Shown one piece after another: positions 17,285-25,164 of a stretch of 64,000 bases of DNA (its first letter is position 1; every line of letters begins with the position of its first letter). The DNA is from an uncultured Oscillospiraceae bacterium. Lineage in GTDB: Bacteria; Bacillota; Clostridia; Oscillospirales; Acutalibacteraceae. Location: positions 59,148 through 123,147 of the forward strand of contig USGT01000004.1 in NCBI GenBank assembly GCA_900554335.1, in the 5' to 3' direction. The notes beneath the pieces are model-generated. The model worked only from the letters and a program-made list of their open reading frames with translations, did no database searches and was not told the DNA's origin. The position numbers and the translations under genes are program-made.

Positions 17285-17896
17285 ATATTAAAATCGCTTA
17301 AAAAACTTGGCCTTAAAATTAAATTTGATTTTTATTTCGTTGCGTTTTTGGCGTTTATTTTCACTAGGGAAAATTCTTACGTTCCGCTGCTTGGAATTTT
17401 GTTTGCGGCTTTTCACGAAATGGGTCATCTTGCAGCAATGATGCTTAGCAAAGAGCCTGTTAGCAGCATTTCTTTCGGGCTTGTTAACATTGGCATTGAA
17501 AGCGAAAATTGCGAAGAAAACCTTGAAAATAACATTTTTATTTTTGCGAGCGGGCCGCTTGTGAATCTGGCTTTGGCGATTTGTTTTTTCATTTTTTATA
17601 ATTTTAGCGGTGCTTTCATTTTTAAAACTGCAGTTATGCAAAATCTTTTTTTGGCGGGGCTTAATCTTTTGCCTATTTCCTCGCTTGACGGGGGCAAAAT
17701 TCTTAAAATAATTCTTCTTAAAAAATTCGATTTTGCTTTGGCCGAAAAGATTTCAAGTGTAATTTCGGTTATTTTCCTTGTTCCTGTTTTTGTTTGCGGT
17801 TTTTTGGTGCTGTTTAGTTTTAAATACAATTTTTCACTTTTGATAATAGGCTGCTATTTAATTTCATATATTTTTTGCAGAGAAAGCAAAATATGA
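17285..17896 (+). CDS. M50 family site-2-type membrane protease, probable ATA start
   Basis: SpoIVFB-like zinc protease that would cut within membranes. Visible: the zinc motif HEMGH in a hydrophobic segment (FAAFHEMGHLAAMML), a later LLPISSLDGGKIL with the third-ligand Asp, and four or more membrane spans. The first canonical start is a TTG at 17348 inside the first membrane span. Upstream the frame is open, and an ATA at 17285, 7 bases after AAGGTGG, gives a complete 203-residue protein starting with a basic helix (LKSLKKLGLKIK). No spoIVFA or other sporulation gene is nearby, so the substrate is unknown. Confidence 0.78.
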   Translation: MLKSLKKLGLKIKFDFYFVAFLAFIFTRENSYVPLLGILFAAFHEMGHLAAMMLSKEPVSSISFGLVNIGIESENCEENLENNIFIFASGPLVNLALAICFFIFYNFSGAFIFKTAVMQNLFLAGLNLLPISSLDGGKILKIILLKKFDFALAEKISSVISVIFLVPVFVCGFLVLFSFKYNFSLLIIGCYLISYIFCRESKI

Positions 17897-17914
17897 GCAT
17901 TTTGGAGGAGTAAC

Positions 17915-18421
17915 ATGAGCTTTAAAGAATTAAATTTGAATGAAATTGAAAAAATTAACCCTTTTAATTTGATAGGAAATGACTGGATGCTGATAACTTC
18001 GGGCAATGAAGAAAATTTCAACACGATGACTGCAAGCTGGGGCGGGCTAGGCGTTCTTTGGAACAAAAAAATTGCGTTTAGTTTTGTTAGGCCGCAGCGT
18101 TATACTTTTGAGTTTATGGAAGAAAATGAGCTTTTCACGCTTTCGTTTTTTGATGCAAAGCACAAAGATTCACTCAGGCTTTGCGGCAGGAAATCCGGCA
18201 GAGATTGCAACAAAGTTAAAGAAGCAGGTTTGACGCCGTTTTTCGAAGATAATGCGCCTTGCTTTGAAGAAGCTAAAATGGTTTTGGTTTGCAAAAAGAT
18301 TTATTCCCAGTTTATAAGCCCTGAGTGCATGATTGATAAATCTTTAGAAAAAAATTACGAAAACAAAGATTATCATAAAATGTTCATAGGCGAAATTTTG
18401 AAATGTTTGGTGAGAGATTAA
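17915..18421 (+). CDS. Flavin reductase family protein (FMN-binding split barrel)
   Basis: A 168-residue protein with the flavin reductase-like fold: NTMTASWGGLGVLWNKKIA, SFVRPQRYTFEF and FTLSFFD are the FMN-contacting segments. Members reduce flavins or act as small flavoproteins in anaerobes; the substrate is not evident. Good ribosome site GGAGG before the ATG. The downstream SDR starts 2 bases after it, so the two are co-expressed. Confidence 0.88.
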   Translation: MSFKELNLNEIEKINPFNLIGNDWMLITSGNEENFNTMTASWGGLGVLWNKKIAFSFVRPQRYTFEFMEENELFTLSFFDAKHKDSLRLCGRKSGRDCNKVKEAGLTPFFEDNAPCFEEAKMVLVCKKIYSQFISPECMIDKSLEKNYENKDYHKMFIGEILKCLVRD

Positions 18422-18422
18422 A

Positions 18423-19157
18423 TTGAAAAAAACAGTAGTTATAACGGGCTCTTCGAGCGGAATAGGCGCGGCTATTGCCCGTGAATTTGCCGGGAATGAA
18501 AATAACATAGTGGTTAATTACAAAAGCAATAAAACCGCTGCTTTGAAGCTTTTAAATGAGGTTAGAAACAAAGGTTCGCAAGCGATTGCAATCGGCGCGG
18601 ATGTTTCTGATTTTGCGCAGGCTGAAAATTTGATTAATTCTGCGATTGAGCAGTTTGGCAGAGTTGATGTTTTGGTGAATAACGCAGGAATTTCTAGAAG
18701 AGAACTTTTCACCGATATTACTCCCGAAGCTTGGGAAGAAATTTTCAAAGTGAACGTTCACAGTGCGTTTTATTGCTCGAATTTAGCGGTTAAAGATATG
18801 CTCAAAAGGCACTTTGGGAAGATAATAAATATTTCTTCTGTTTGGGGAATTACCGGGGCTTCTTGCGAGGTTCATTATTCTTCGACCAAAGCCGCTTTGA
18901 TAGGTTTAACCAAAGCGCTCGCGAAAGAGCTTGGCCCTTCAAACATAACCGTGAATTGCGTGGCGCCGGGGGTTATTAAAACGAAAATGAATGAGTTTTT
19001 AAGCAAAGATGAAATTGACGATTTAAACGAAAGCACGCCTCTTGGGCGAATAGGCGAGCCCTGTGAAGTTGCAAAACTTGTTAAATTTCTGGCTTCTTCC
19101 GAAGCTGATTTCATAACAGGGCAGGTTATTAGTCCGAATGGTGGATTTTTGATTTAA
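18423..19157 (+). CDS. SDR family oxidoreductase (FabG/YmfI-like)
   Basis: NAD(P)H-dependent short-chain dehydrogenase of 244 residues with TGSSSGIG for cofactor binding, NNAG, the catalytic Ser in NISSVWG and YSSTKAAL with Tyr and Lys, and a C-terminal GQVISPNGGF. It could be 3-oxoacyl-ACP reductase or the related YmfI reductase acting on modified elongation factor P; context (flavin reductase before it, no fab genes) does not decide. TTG start 2 bases after the previous stop. Its 3' end overlaps the convergent gene at 19129-19473 by 29 bases. Confidence 0.88.
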   Translation: MKKTVVITGSSSGIGAAIAREFAGNENNIVVNYKSNKTAALKLLNEVRNKGSQAIAIGADVSDFAQAENLINSAIEQFGRVDVLVNNAGISRRELFTDITPEAWEEIFKVNVHSAFYCSNLAVKDMLKRHFGKIINISSVWGITGASCEVHYSSTKAALIGLTKALAKELGPSNITVNCVAPGVIKTKMNEFLSKDEIDDLNESTPLGRIGEPCEVAKLVKFLASSEADFITGQVISPNGGFLI

Positions 19158-19473
19158 GGCTTATGAGCTTGATGAAATTGTAGTCTCTTGCCAGAATATT
19201 GCAAATTTTTTTAGTTTCTTCATCTGCGCTAATGTCAAGGCAGAAGATTTTAAGTTTGCATTTTGAAAAGTAAGAATTTTGATTTGAAATAATGCTTCTT
19301 ATCACATACTCAATGTTTTCCTGCCTGCCTTGCAAGGGCAGAACATAAACTTTTTCTTCCCTGTGGAAGCATTTCGCGGGAAGATAACTCCGTTTTGCGA
19401 GCGTTAACAGAATATCTACAATCCCGAAAAGCGCAAAAATGCCTAAAATAAAGTAATAAACTGAAAAAATCAA
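19129..19473 (-). CDS. Small membrane-anchored protein of unknown function
   Basis: I do not recognise this 114-residue protein. It has an N-terminal membrane span (SVYYFILGIFALFGIVDILL) followed by a cytoplasmic-looking alpha/beta domain (VYVLPLQGRQENIEYVIRSI...KIFCLDISADEETKKICNIL). A TTG at 19473 lies 5 bases after AGGTGA, the same arrangement as nadK, and I use it; the GTG at 19482 lies inside that ribosome site. It overlaps the SDR gene tail to tail by 29 bases. Confidence 0.65.
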   Translation of the reverse strand: MIFSVYYFILGIFALFGIVDILLTLAKRSYLPAKCFHREEKVYVLPLQGRQENIEYVIRSIISNQNSYFSKCKLKIFCLDISADEETKKICNILARDYNFIKLISLKSKIHHSD

Positions 19474-19533
19474 TGTAATCACCTCAGTTTATAATATTAT
19501 TTTTCGAGGTTTATTGTGTTTTTTCAAAAATTT

Positions 19534-19557
19534 AAGGCCATCTTTTACGATGACCTT
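19534..19557 (-). terminator. Terminator after degV (19565-20398)
   Basis: Stem AAGGTCATC/GATGGCCTT with a 6-base loop. Read on the minus strand the one imperfect pair is a G-U, followed by AAATTTTT; on the plus strand it would be a C-A mismatch, so it serves degV. Confidence 0.7.
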
Positions 19558-19564
19558 TTGTTTT

Positions 19565-20398
19565 TTATTCTGTTTCAAAACCTAGGAGCAATCCGCCTCT
19601 TTCGGCGTAGTAGCTGCAAAGCGCTTTTGCAGGGCGGATGTCAACTTTAGCGTCCCGGTAAGTTTCTAAAATCGCTGTTTTAAGTTCATTTGCAAGAGAA
19701 ATATTGTCAACGTGGGAAATATAAAATTTATTTCCTGAGCAATTTGCTTCTTTCATTTGTTTTAAAAATTCAGCAATGACTTTTCTATTTCCGCGGCATT
19801 TTGCAAGTGGTTTTACGGTTCCTTCAGCAGTCACGCCAGCAAAAATACTTATTCCTAAAACGCCGATAGCTGCCGCAATAGCTTTGTTAATTCTGCCGTT
19901 TTGAGCGAAGTTTCTAAGAGATTTAAGAACATAAACGAGCCTGGTTTTGCTTATATATTCTTTGGTTAAATTTTCAATTTCTTCAAATTCTGTGCCTTTT
20001 TCAATGAGGTCACAGACGTAATCAACAACCAAACGCTGGTGGGAACTCGTGCTGAGAGTATCGATAATCATTATTTTTGCATTCGGGTGGTTTTCTTTGT
20101 AAATTTTTGCAGCGGCTTGAGCTGAGTTGTAAGTTCCTGAAAGGCCGCTGGTCATCGTGATGACGTATAGAATTTCCGCTCCTTCAAACGCTTCGAGCCA
20201 AGAATTCACGTCCGGGCAGGCAGTGTAAGAACGCCCTTTGTGCTTTTCCAGCGTGCTTAGCATGTTTTCTATGTTGGTTTTGCCGTTGTCTATCCATTTT
20301 TCGTTGTCAGTTGAAATAGTCAGGGGCACAATGTGTAAATTTTCGCGTTCGCCGTTTTTCATGTCGCATGAAGAATCGGAAATCACTCGGGTGTTCAT
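19565..20398 (-). CDS. DegV family fatty-acid-binding protein
   Basis: Second DegV/FakB-like protein, 277 residues, only distantly like the first. Visible: VISDSSCDMKNGE at the N-terminus, YTACPDVNSWLEAF, the TMTSGLSGTYNSAQ loop, IDTLSTSSHQRL, and a C-terminal segment without the clear GPGT motif of the first copy. It ends RGGLLLGFE. Ribosome site AAAGGAG before ATG. Divergent from the TetR gene, which may control it. Confidence 0.88.
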   Translation of the reverse strand: MNTRVISDSSCDMKNGERENLHIVPLTISTDNEKWIDNGKTNIENMLSTLEKHKGRSYTACPDVNSWLEAFEGAEILYVITMTSGLSGTYNSAQAAAKIYKENHPNAKIMIIDTLSTSSHQRLVVDYVCDLIEKGTEFEEIENLTKEYISKTRLVYVLKSLRNFAQNGRINKAIAAAIGVLGISIFAGVTAEGTVKPLAKCRGNRKVIAEFLKQMKEANCSGNKFYISHVDNISLANELKTAILETYRDAKVDIRPAKALCSYYAERGGLLLGFETE

Positions 20399-20425
20399 TG
20401 GGTTAACTCCTTTTTTCGATGTTAT

Positions 20426-20474
20426 TTGACAAAGCCTTTTATAACATTGTATTACATTTTGTTTTGTTATACAA
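20426..20474 (+). promoter_or_regulatory. Promoter and candidate TetR operator between degV and tetR
   Basis: TTGACA (20426-20431), 18-base spacer and TATTAC (20450-20455) point at tetR. An inverted repeat TTGTAT/ATACAA (20447-20452 and 20469-20474) overlaps the -10 and is placed as expected for an autoregulatory operator. Operator use is inference. Confidence 0.45.
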
Positions 20475-20523
20475 TTTACAAATGGTTAAAATCTGTAAAT
20501 TTTGTGGATTCGGGAGAGTAAAA

Positions 20524-21054
20524 GTGCTGAAAGAAACATTATACACGGTAAAAAACCGATTTACAAGGATGCATATAGGCGAAACTTTGATCGCGCTTAT
20601 GGACAAAATGCCTTTTAAAAAAATAACGATGCGTAAAATCGCTCAAAGTGCCGGAGTTTCTCATGTGACGCTTTATAATTACTATGATTCTAAAGAAAGC
20701 ATTTTGAAAAATTATCTTGATGAAATAATTTCAGGCTATTTGACCGAAAAAAACAAGCTGCCAAAAGGGCTTAATTTTCAAAATTATGAGCACATTTTGT
20801 TTTCGCTTAATTATTTCGATAAATATGCGGTTTTTTTTCGAGTTATGTATGAAGCAAATTTTCATAATATTTTATTTGAAAGCATAAATTCTTTCATGGA
20901 AAAGCACCTGAAAACTAAAGCGAGATCATATTCTTACGGGCTTTACTATTACGCTGGGGCACTGCTTAACACTTTTCTGAAGTGGCAGCTCAAAGATGAC
21001 CGTGAACCGGCAAGCGAAGTTGCAAGTGTGATTTACAAATTTTCGCGGCTTTAA
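20524..21054 (+). CDS. TetR/AcrR family transcriptional regulator
   Basis: DNA-binding repressor-type protein of 176 residues. The HTH is ITMRKIAQSAGVSHVTLYNY followed by YDSKESIL (about residues 30-60); the C-terminal ligand domain is Phe/Tyr-rich. The start is a GTG at 20524, after GGGAGA; an ATG at 20419 would pass through the divergent promoter region and is rejected. It probably regulates the divergent degV or the GNAT gene downstream; the ligand is unknown. Confidence 0.88.
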   Translation: MLKETLYTVKNRFTRMHIGETLIALMDKMPFKKITMRKIAQSAGVSHVTLYNYYDSKESILKNYLDEIISGYLTEKNKLPKGLNFQNYEHILFSLNYFDKYAVFFRVMYEANFHNILFESINSFMEKHLKTKARSYSYGLYYYAGALLNTFLKWQLKDDREPASEVASVIYKFSRL

Positions 21055-21079
21055 ATTTTGTTTTGGAAGGAAGATAAAA

Positions 21080-21652
21080 ATGGATTTTAAAGGAACTGAA
21101 AGGCTTGAAACTGAAAGATTAATCCTTAGGAAATTATCGCTCGATGATGCAGAAAATATGTTTAAAAATTGGGCTTCAGACGATGAAGTTACGAAATATT
21201 TGGTTTGGGAAGCTCATGAAAATTTAGAAGTTACGAAAGAATATTTGAAAAGTATAGTAAAAGAATATGAAAATCCCAAAAACTTTGATTGGTGCATCGA
21301 ACTTAAAAGCACAGGCCAGCCGATTGGAACGATTGGTTGCAAAGGCCTTGACGAAAACATTAAAAAAATTGAAGTGGGCTATTGCATCGGCAGGCGCTGG
21401 TGGGGCAACGGCATTATGGCTGAGGCTCTGAAAGAAGTTATAAATTTTTTAATTTTTAAAGTTGGAATAAACCGTGTTGAAGCTTACCATGATGTGAGGA
21501 ATTTTGCTTCTGGAATAGTTATGCAAAAAGCAGGGATGAGATTCGAAGGGCTTTTGAGAGAGGCTTATATGTTTCACGGCGGCGCTAAAGACGTTTATAT
21601 TTACAGTGCATTAAAAAAAGATTTTGAAACAGCAAAAATTCGCAAAATTTAA
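21080..21652 (+). CDS. GNAT family acetyltransferase (RimJ/RimL-like)
   Basis: Transfers an acetyl group from acetyl-CoA to an amine. The 190-residue protein begins ERLETERLILRKLSLDDAEN, typical of the RimJ/RimL/YdaF subgroup, with GYCIGRRWWGNGIMAEAL as the CoA-binding loop and NFASGIVMQKAGMRFEG. The substrate cannot be told. Good ribosome site GGAAGG; 25 bases after tetR. Confidence 0.9.
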   Translation: MDFKGTERLETERLILRKLSLDDAENMFKNWASDDEVTKYLVWEAHENLEVTKEYLKSIVKEYENPKNFDWCIELKSTGQPIGTIGCKGLDENIKKIEVGYCIGRRWWGNGIMAEALKEVINFLIFKVGINRVEAYHDVRNFASGIVMQKAGMRFEGLLREAYMFHGGAKDVYIYSALKKDFETAKIRKI

Positions 21653-21677
21653 CAGTTTATTTAAGATAAAAATAGTG

Positions 21678-21706
21678 TTGATTTTTATTTCTTAATGTGA
21701 TATAAT
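21678..21706 (+). promoter_or_regulatory. Promoter for tRNA-Ser
   Basis: TTGATT (21678-21683), 17-base spacer, extended -10 TGATATAAT (TATAAT 21701-21706), 20 bases before the tRNA. Confidence 0.85.
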
Positions 21707-21726
21707 AGTCACATTAAGAGGTATCT

Positions 21727-21819
21727 GGAGAGGTGTCCGAGTTGGCTTAAGGAGCACGATTGGAAATCGTGTAAGTCGTTAAAGCGGCTTCGAGGGTTCG
21801 AATCCCTCTCTCTCCGCCA
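21727..21819 (+). tRNA. tRNA-Ser (GGA)
   Basis: 7-bp acceptor GGAGAGG/TCTCTCC, anticodon loop TTGGAAA with anticodon GGA, long class II variable arm, T-loop TTCGAAT and encoded CCA (21817-21819). Reads UCC and UCU. Confidence 0.96.
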
Positions 21820-21991
21820 GAAATTCATAGCATTGTTTTAAAAATGTATAGTGAGCTGGTCTTATTGTGCAAGCTTGCTATTTTTTAATACTTCTAATGT
21901 TAAAAAATCATGTGAATATAGCTGAGAATCAATTTTAAAAAAGTTACTGATTCATTATGCTAAAAATATAATTGAAAAGGATGAGATTTTT

Positions 21992-22669
21992 TTGAAAAAG
22001 ATTTTAACGATGTTTTTTGTTGCTTGTTTAGGTTTCTTTTTGAACCCTAATTGCAAGGCAGAAACTTATTTTATTGCTGACACGCATTTTGGTAATGAAA
22101 ATACTATGAAAAAATGCGGAAGACCTTATAAAAAAGTTAAGGATATGGACGAGGCAATGATAAATTCTTGGAACAACATTGTAAAAGATGACGATGATGT
22201 TTATATTTTAGGTGATTTTACATTGTATTGGTCCACAAAAGAAGAAGTTTTTAGCCTTTTAAATCAATTAAAAGGAAAGAAACATCTTATAATTGGTAAT
22301 CATGACGAAGGTTGGCTGAGTCAGTGCACTAAGGAAGAACTTTTAAAATATTTTTGTACTTTGCCGCAGGATGAAGCAGTTATTAAATTAAAAGGTAAAA
22401 GAATAGAATTGTGCCATTATCCTAAATTTAAGTTTAACGGGATTATGATTCATGGTCATATTCACAATTTTAAGAATGTAAAGTCGGGCTGGAGCACAAT
22501 AAAAGGTAATAGTTCTATTTTAAATGCCGGGGTTGACATTAATGGGTTTAGACCGGTCACATTGTGGGAACTTAAAGATAATAACGAAAGATTTAAAAGC
22601 ATTAAAGAAAAACTCAAAAAAGATTCAAGAAAGATTCAAAGAAAAAACTTAAATAAATTATTTATCTAA
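21992..22669 (+). CDS. Exported metallophosphoesterase
   Basis: Calcineurin-like phosphoesterase with a complete dinuclear-metal site: ADTHFG, GDFT, GNHDE and GHIH in order. Unusually for this cytoplasmic-type family, the 225-residue protein starts with a signal peptide (MKKILTMFFVACLGFFLNP, then NCKAE), with Cys and Lys at the cleavage region as in the LRR proteins here. TTG start after AGGATGAG. A basic C-terminal tail (residues about 200-225) follows. Substrate unknown. No operon partner; tRNA-Ser lies upstream and the stretch 21820-21991 shows nothing else. Confidence 0.85.
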   Translation: MKKILTMFFVACLGFFLNPNCKAETYFIADTHFGNENTMKKCGRPYKKVKDMDEAMINSWNNIVKDDDDVYILGDFTLYWSTKEEVFSLLNQLKGKKHLIIGNHDEGWLSQCTKEELLKYFCTLPQDEAVIKLKGKRIELCHYPKFKFNGIMIHGHIHNFKNVKSGWSTIKGNSSILNAGVDINGFRPVTLWELKDNNERFKSIKEKLKKDSRKIQRKNLNKLFI

Positions 22670-22844
22670 ACTTTAGTAATTGTTTATATTTTTGACAAAC
22701 TTATCAAGCTGCTAATTTTCTTAACTAATTAATAATAATTTTTATTTTTACAGGATAAATTTCGTTAAATTACCCATTGGAATTTTCAAGTTTTCAATTT
22801 TGCTTTTCCTTTAATAATATAACGAGAAAAATCTAAAAAAAGCC

Positions 22845-22873
22845 TTGATTTTTCTTGAGCTATGTGGTATCAT
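22845..22873 (+). promoter_or_regulatory. Promoter of the S10 ribosomal operon
   Basis: TTGATT (22845-22850), 17-base spacer, TATCAT (22868-22873) with a TGG extension. It gives a leader of about 245 bases before rpsJ. The stretch 22670-22844 upstream is AT-rich and shows nothing. Confidence 0.8.
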
Positions 22874-22879
22874 ATGACT

Positions 22880-23125
22880 GTGTGACTGCAAAGGTATGCG
22901 TTGAAGCGAGAGGTTGCGGCTTTTTAAGCCGGTTTTTTCGTGGAGTATGTCCGATTTTAAACCGGGCGAAGTAATTTTCTGGATTAAACTTGAAAATTTA
23001 TTGCTGCTAGTGTTCGGGTTAAACGTGTAGTTTATCCTGTTTTGTTTACATAAAATTAGGAACACCCGGGCAGGTGTACGTGCAGTGAACAGCCCACTAC
23101 TATTTTTGAGTAAGGAGGCGATTTA
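22880..23125 (+). promoter_or_regulatory. Structured leader of the S10 operon with attenuator
   Basis: The long leader contains GGTATGCGTTGAAGCGAGAG (22892-22911), then a terminator-like hairpin CGGCTT/AAGCCG (22917-22922 and 22926-22931) with TTTTTT, and later a hairpin ACACC/GGTGT near 23062-23078. An early terminator before rpsJ fits ribosomal-protein autoregulation (L4 acts on S10 leaders in other bacteria). The controlling protein here is inference. Confidence 0.6.
22917..22938 (+). terminator. Attenuator-type terminator inside the S10 leader
   Basis: 6-bp GC-containing stem with a 3-base loop followed by a G and six Ts, about 40 bases after the probable transcription start. Confidence 0.6.
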
Positions 23126-23437
23126 ATGGCAGTCAAAGAAAAAATCAGGGTTAAAATTAAAGGTTATGACCCAAAATTAGTCGATCAGTCAGCACAAAAG
23201 TTAGTTCAAACAGTAACTAAAACAGGTTGCAAAGTTTCAGGTCCTGTGCCGCTTCCAACAGAGAAGCAAGTAGTTACAATTCTCCGTTCAGTTCACATCA
23301 ACAAAGATAGCCGTGAACAATTCGAGATGAGAACTCACAAAAGACTAATTGATATTTTAAAACCTTCAAAAAAGACCGTAGATTCACTCATGAATCTTGA
23401 ACTCCCTGCAGGCGTTGAAATAGAAATTAAACTCTAA
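23126..23437 (+). CDS. rpsJ: Ribosomal protein S10 (uS10)
   Basis: 30S head protein, also the NusE antitermination factor. 103 residues, with KIRVKIKGYDPKLVDQSAQK and MRTHKRLIDI. It begins MAVKEKIRVK, a few residues longer at the N-terminus than many S10s. AAGGAGG ribosome site. First gene of the S10-spc-alpha cluster. Confidence 0.97.
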   Translation: MAVKEKIRVKIKGYDPKLVDQSAQKLVQTVTKTGCKVSGPVPLPTEKQVVTILRSVHINKDSREQFEMRTHKRLIDILKPSKKTVDSLMNLELPAGVEIEIKL

Positions 23438-23500
23438 TTCACCGTTTAGGGGTCATGTTGGCGTAAGGTCAACCAATAACCTATCTAGGAGGAGAAAGAA

Positions 23501-24133
23501 ATGAAAAAAGCAATAATAGGTAAAAAAATCGGAATGACTCAAATATTTGACGAAAATGGCAAAGTCATTCCTGTAACTGTTGTTCAAGCAGGTCCGTGCG
23601 TTGTTTCTCAAAAGAAAACCGTTGAAACAGACGGCTACAATGCACTTCAGCTCGGCTATGGCGACATAAGACCGAAGCTCGTTAACAAACCGCTCAAAGG
23701 CCATTTTGACAAATCGGATATCGCTCCTAAGAAAACCTTAAGAGAATTCCGTTTTGCTGATATCAGTGCTTACAATGTTGGAGACATCATTAAAGCTGAC
23801 GTTTTTGAATCAGGCGAAAAAGTTGACGTAACAGGAACCAGCAAAGGTAAAGGTTGGGCCGGTGTAATTAAACGCTGGAACTTCAGACGCCTCAAAGAAA
23901 CTCACGGTTCAGGTCCTGTTGTTCGTAAAGGTGGTTCCATCGGAGCTTGTTCTGACCCTTCAAGAGTTTTCAAAGGAAAGAAAATGTCAGGACACCTTGG
24001 AGCTGAAAGAGTTACAGTTCAAAATTTAGCAGTCGTTAAAGTTGACGTAGAGAATAATCTGATTGCAATAAAAGGTGCAGTGCCAGGTCCAAAGGGCGGC
24101 ATAGTATTTATTCGCAACAGCGTTAAAGCGTAA
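23501..24133 (+). CDS. rplC: Ribosomal protein L3 (uL3)
   Basis: 50S assembly protein near the peptidyl transferase centre. 210 residues; IGKKIGMTQIFDENGKVIPVT at the N-terminus and GSIGACSDPSRVFKGKKMSG in the extended loop. AGGAGG ribosome site. Confidence 0.97.
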   Translation: MKKAIIGKKIGMTQIFDENGKVIPVTVVQAGPCVVSQKKTVETDGYNALQLGYGDIRPKLVNKPLKGHFDKSDIAPKKTLREFRFADISAYNVGDIIKADVFESGEKVDVTGTSKGKGWAGVIKRWNFRRLKETHGSGPVVRKGGSIGACSDPSRVFKGKKMSGHLGAERVTVQNLAVVKVDVENNLIAIKGAVPGPKGGIVFIRNSVKA

Positions 24134-24151
24134 GGAAGGGAGGAATTGTAA

Positions 24152-24775
24152 ATGCCTAATGTAAAAGTGCTTGATATGGCGGGCAAAGAAGTAGGAACAG
24201 TTGAATTGCCTGAATCTATTTTCGGTGTTGAGCCAAATGTAGCAGTTATGCACGATTTAGTAGTAAATCATTTGGCTAATAAACGTCAAGGAACTCAAAG
24301 CGCACTCACAAGATCTGAAGTTTCCGGCGGCGGAAGAAAGCCTTGGAGACAAAAAGGAACCGGTCATGCAAGACAAGGTTCAATCAGAGCTCCGCAATGG
24401 AGACATGGTGGAATCGTATTTGCTCCGAAGCCACGTGATTACAGCTACACAGTTAACAAAAAAGTTAGACGTTTAGCACTCAGATCTGCACTTTCAAGCA
24501 AATTTGTTGATGACAGCATCGTAGTTTTAGATTCCATTTCAATGGATGAATACAAAACTAAAACCATCGCAAATATGCTCGGTGCCATTGGAGCCTCGAA
24601 GAAAGCTCTCATCGTGCTTCCTGAAATGAATGAAAAAATCATTAAATCTTCAAGAAACATCGAAGGAGTTAAAACTTCTCAAGCTGACAATTTAAATGTT
24701 TATGACATATTAAATGCAAACAAATTGGTAATTGTTAAAGATTCTATCAGTAAAATTGAGGAGGTGTATGCATAA
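24152..24775 (+). CDS. rplD: Ribosomal protein L4 (uL4)
   Basis: 50S exit-tunnel protein and, in several bacteria, autoregulator of the S10 operon. 207 residues with QGTQSALTRSEVSGGGRKPW and GTGHARQGSIRAPQ, the tunnel loop. Overlaps rplW by one base (TAATG). Confidence 0.97.
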   Translation: MPNVKVLDMAGKEVGTVELPESIFGVEPNVAVMHDLVVNHLANKRQGTQSALTRSEVSGGGRKPWRQKGTGHARQGSIRAPQWRHGGIVFAPKPRDYSYTVNKKVRRLALRSALSSKFVDDSIVVLDSISMDEYKTKTIANMLGAIGASKKALIVLPEMNEKIIKSSRNIEGVKTSQADNLNVYDILNANKLVIVKDSISKIEEVYA

Positions 24776-25065
24776 TGATGGCGCATGACGTTATAATTAA
24801 GCCTATCATCACCGAAAAAACGATGGGTGCAATGCCAAGTAAAAAATACACCTTTAAGGTTTCTAAAGAATCTGGCAAAATTGAAATTGCTAAGGCAGTT
24901 GAAGAAATTTTCAAAGTAAAAGTTTCTAAAGTTAACACCTTGAAAGTACGCGGAAAATTCCGTCGTAAAGGAAAATACAGCGGCTATACTCCTTCATGGA
25001 AGAAAGCTTATGTAACACTTACTGAAGACAGCAAAGGAATAGAATTCTTTGAAGGCATGATTTAG
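24775..25065 (+). CDS. rplW: Ribosomal protein L23 (uL23)
   Basis: 50S protein at the tunnel exit that docks trigger factor and SRP. 96 residues: DVIIKPIITEKTM at the N-terminus and VNTLKVRGKFRRKG. The start is the ATG overlapping the rplD stop; a second ATG follows directly at 24778. Confidence 0.96.
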   Translation: MMAHDVIIKPIITEKTMGAMPSKKYTFKVSKESGKIEIAKAVEEIFKVKVSKVNTLKVRGKFRRKGKYSGYTPSWKKAYVTLTEDSKGIEFFEGMI

Positions 25066-25164
25066 TAAATATTCATTATTTTTAGTTTGCTTAGATTGTA
25101 AAAAAGCAGTTTAAGGGGGAGTCAGCTCCCGCAAAGCTAAAGTTTTTAAGGAGAGTGAAATAAT

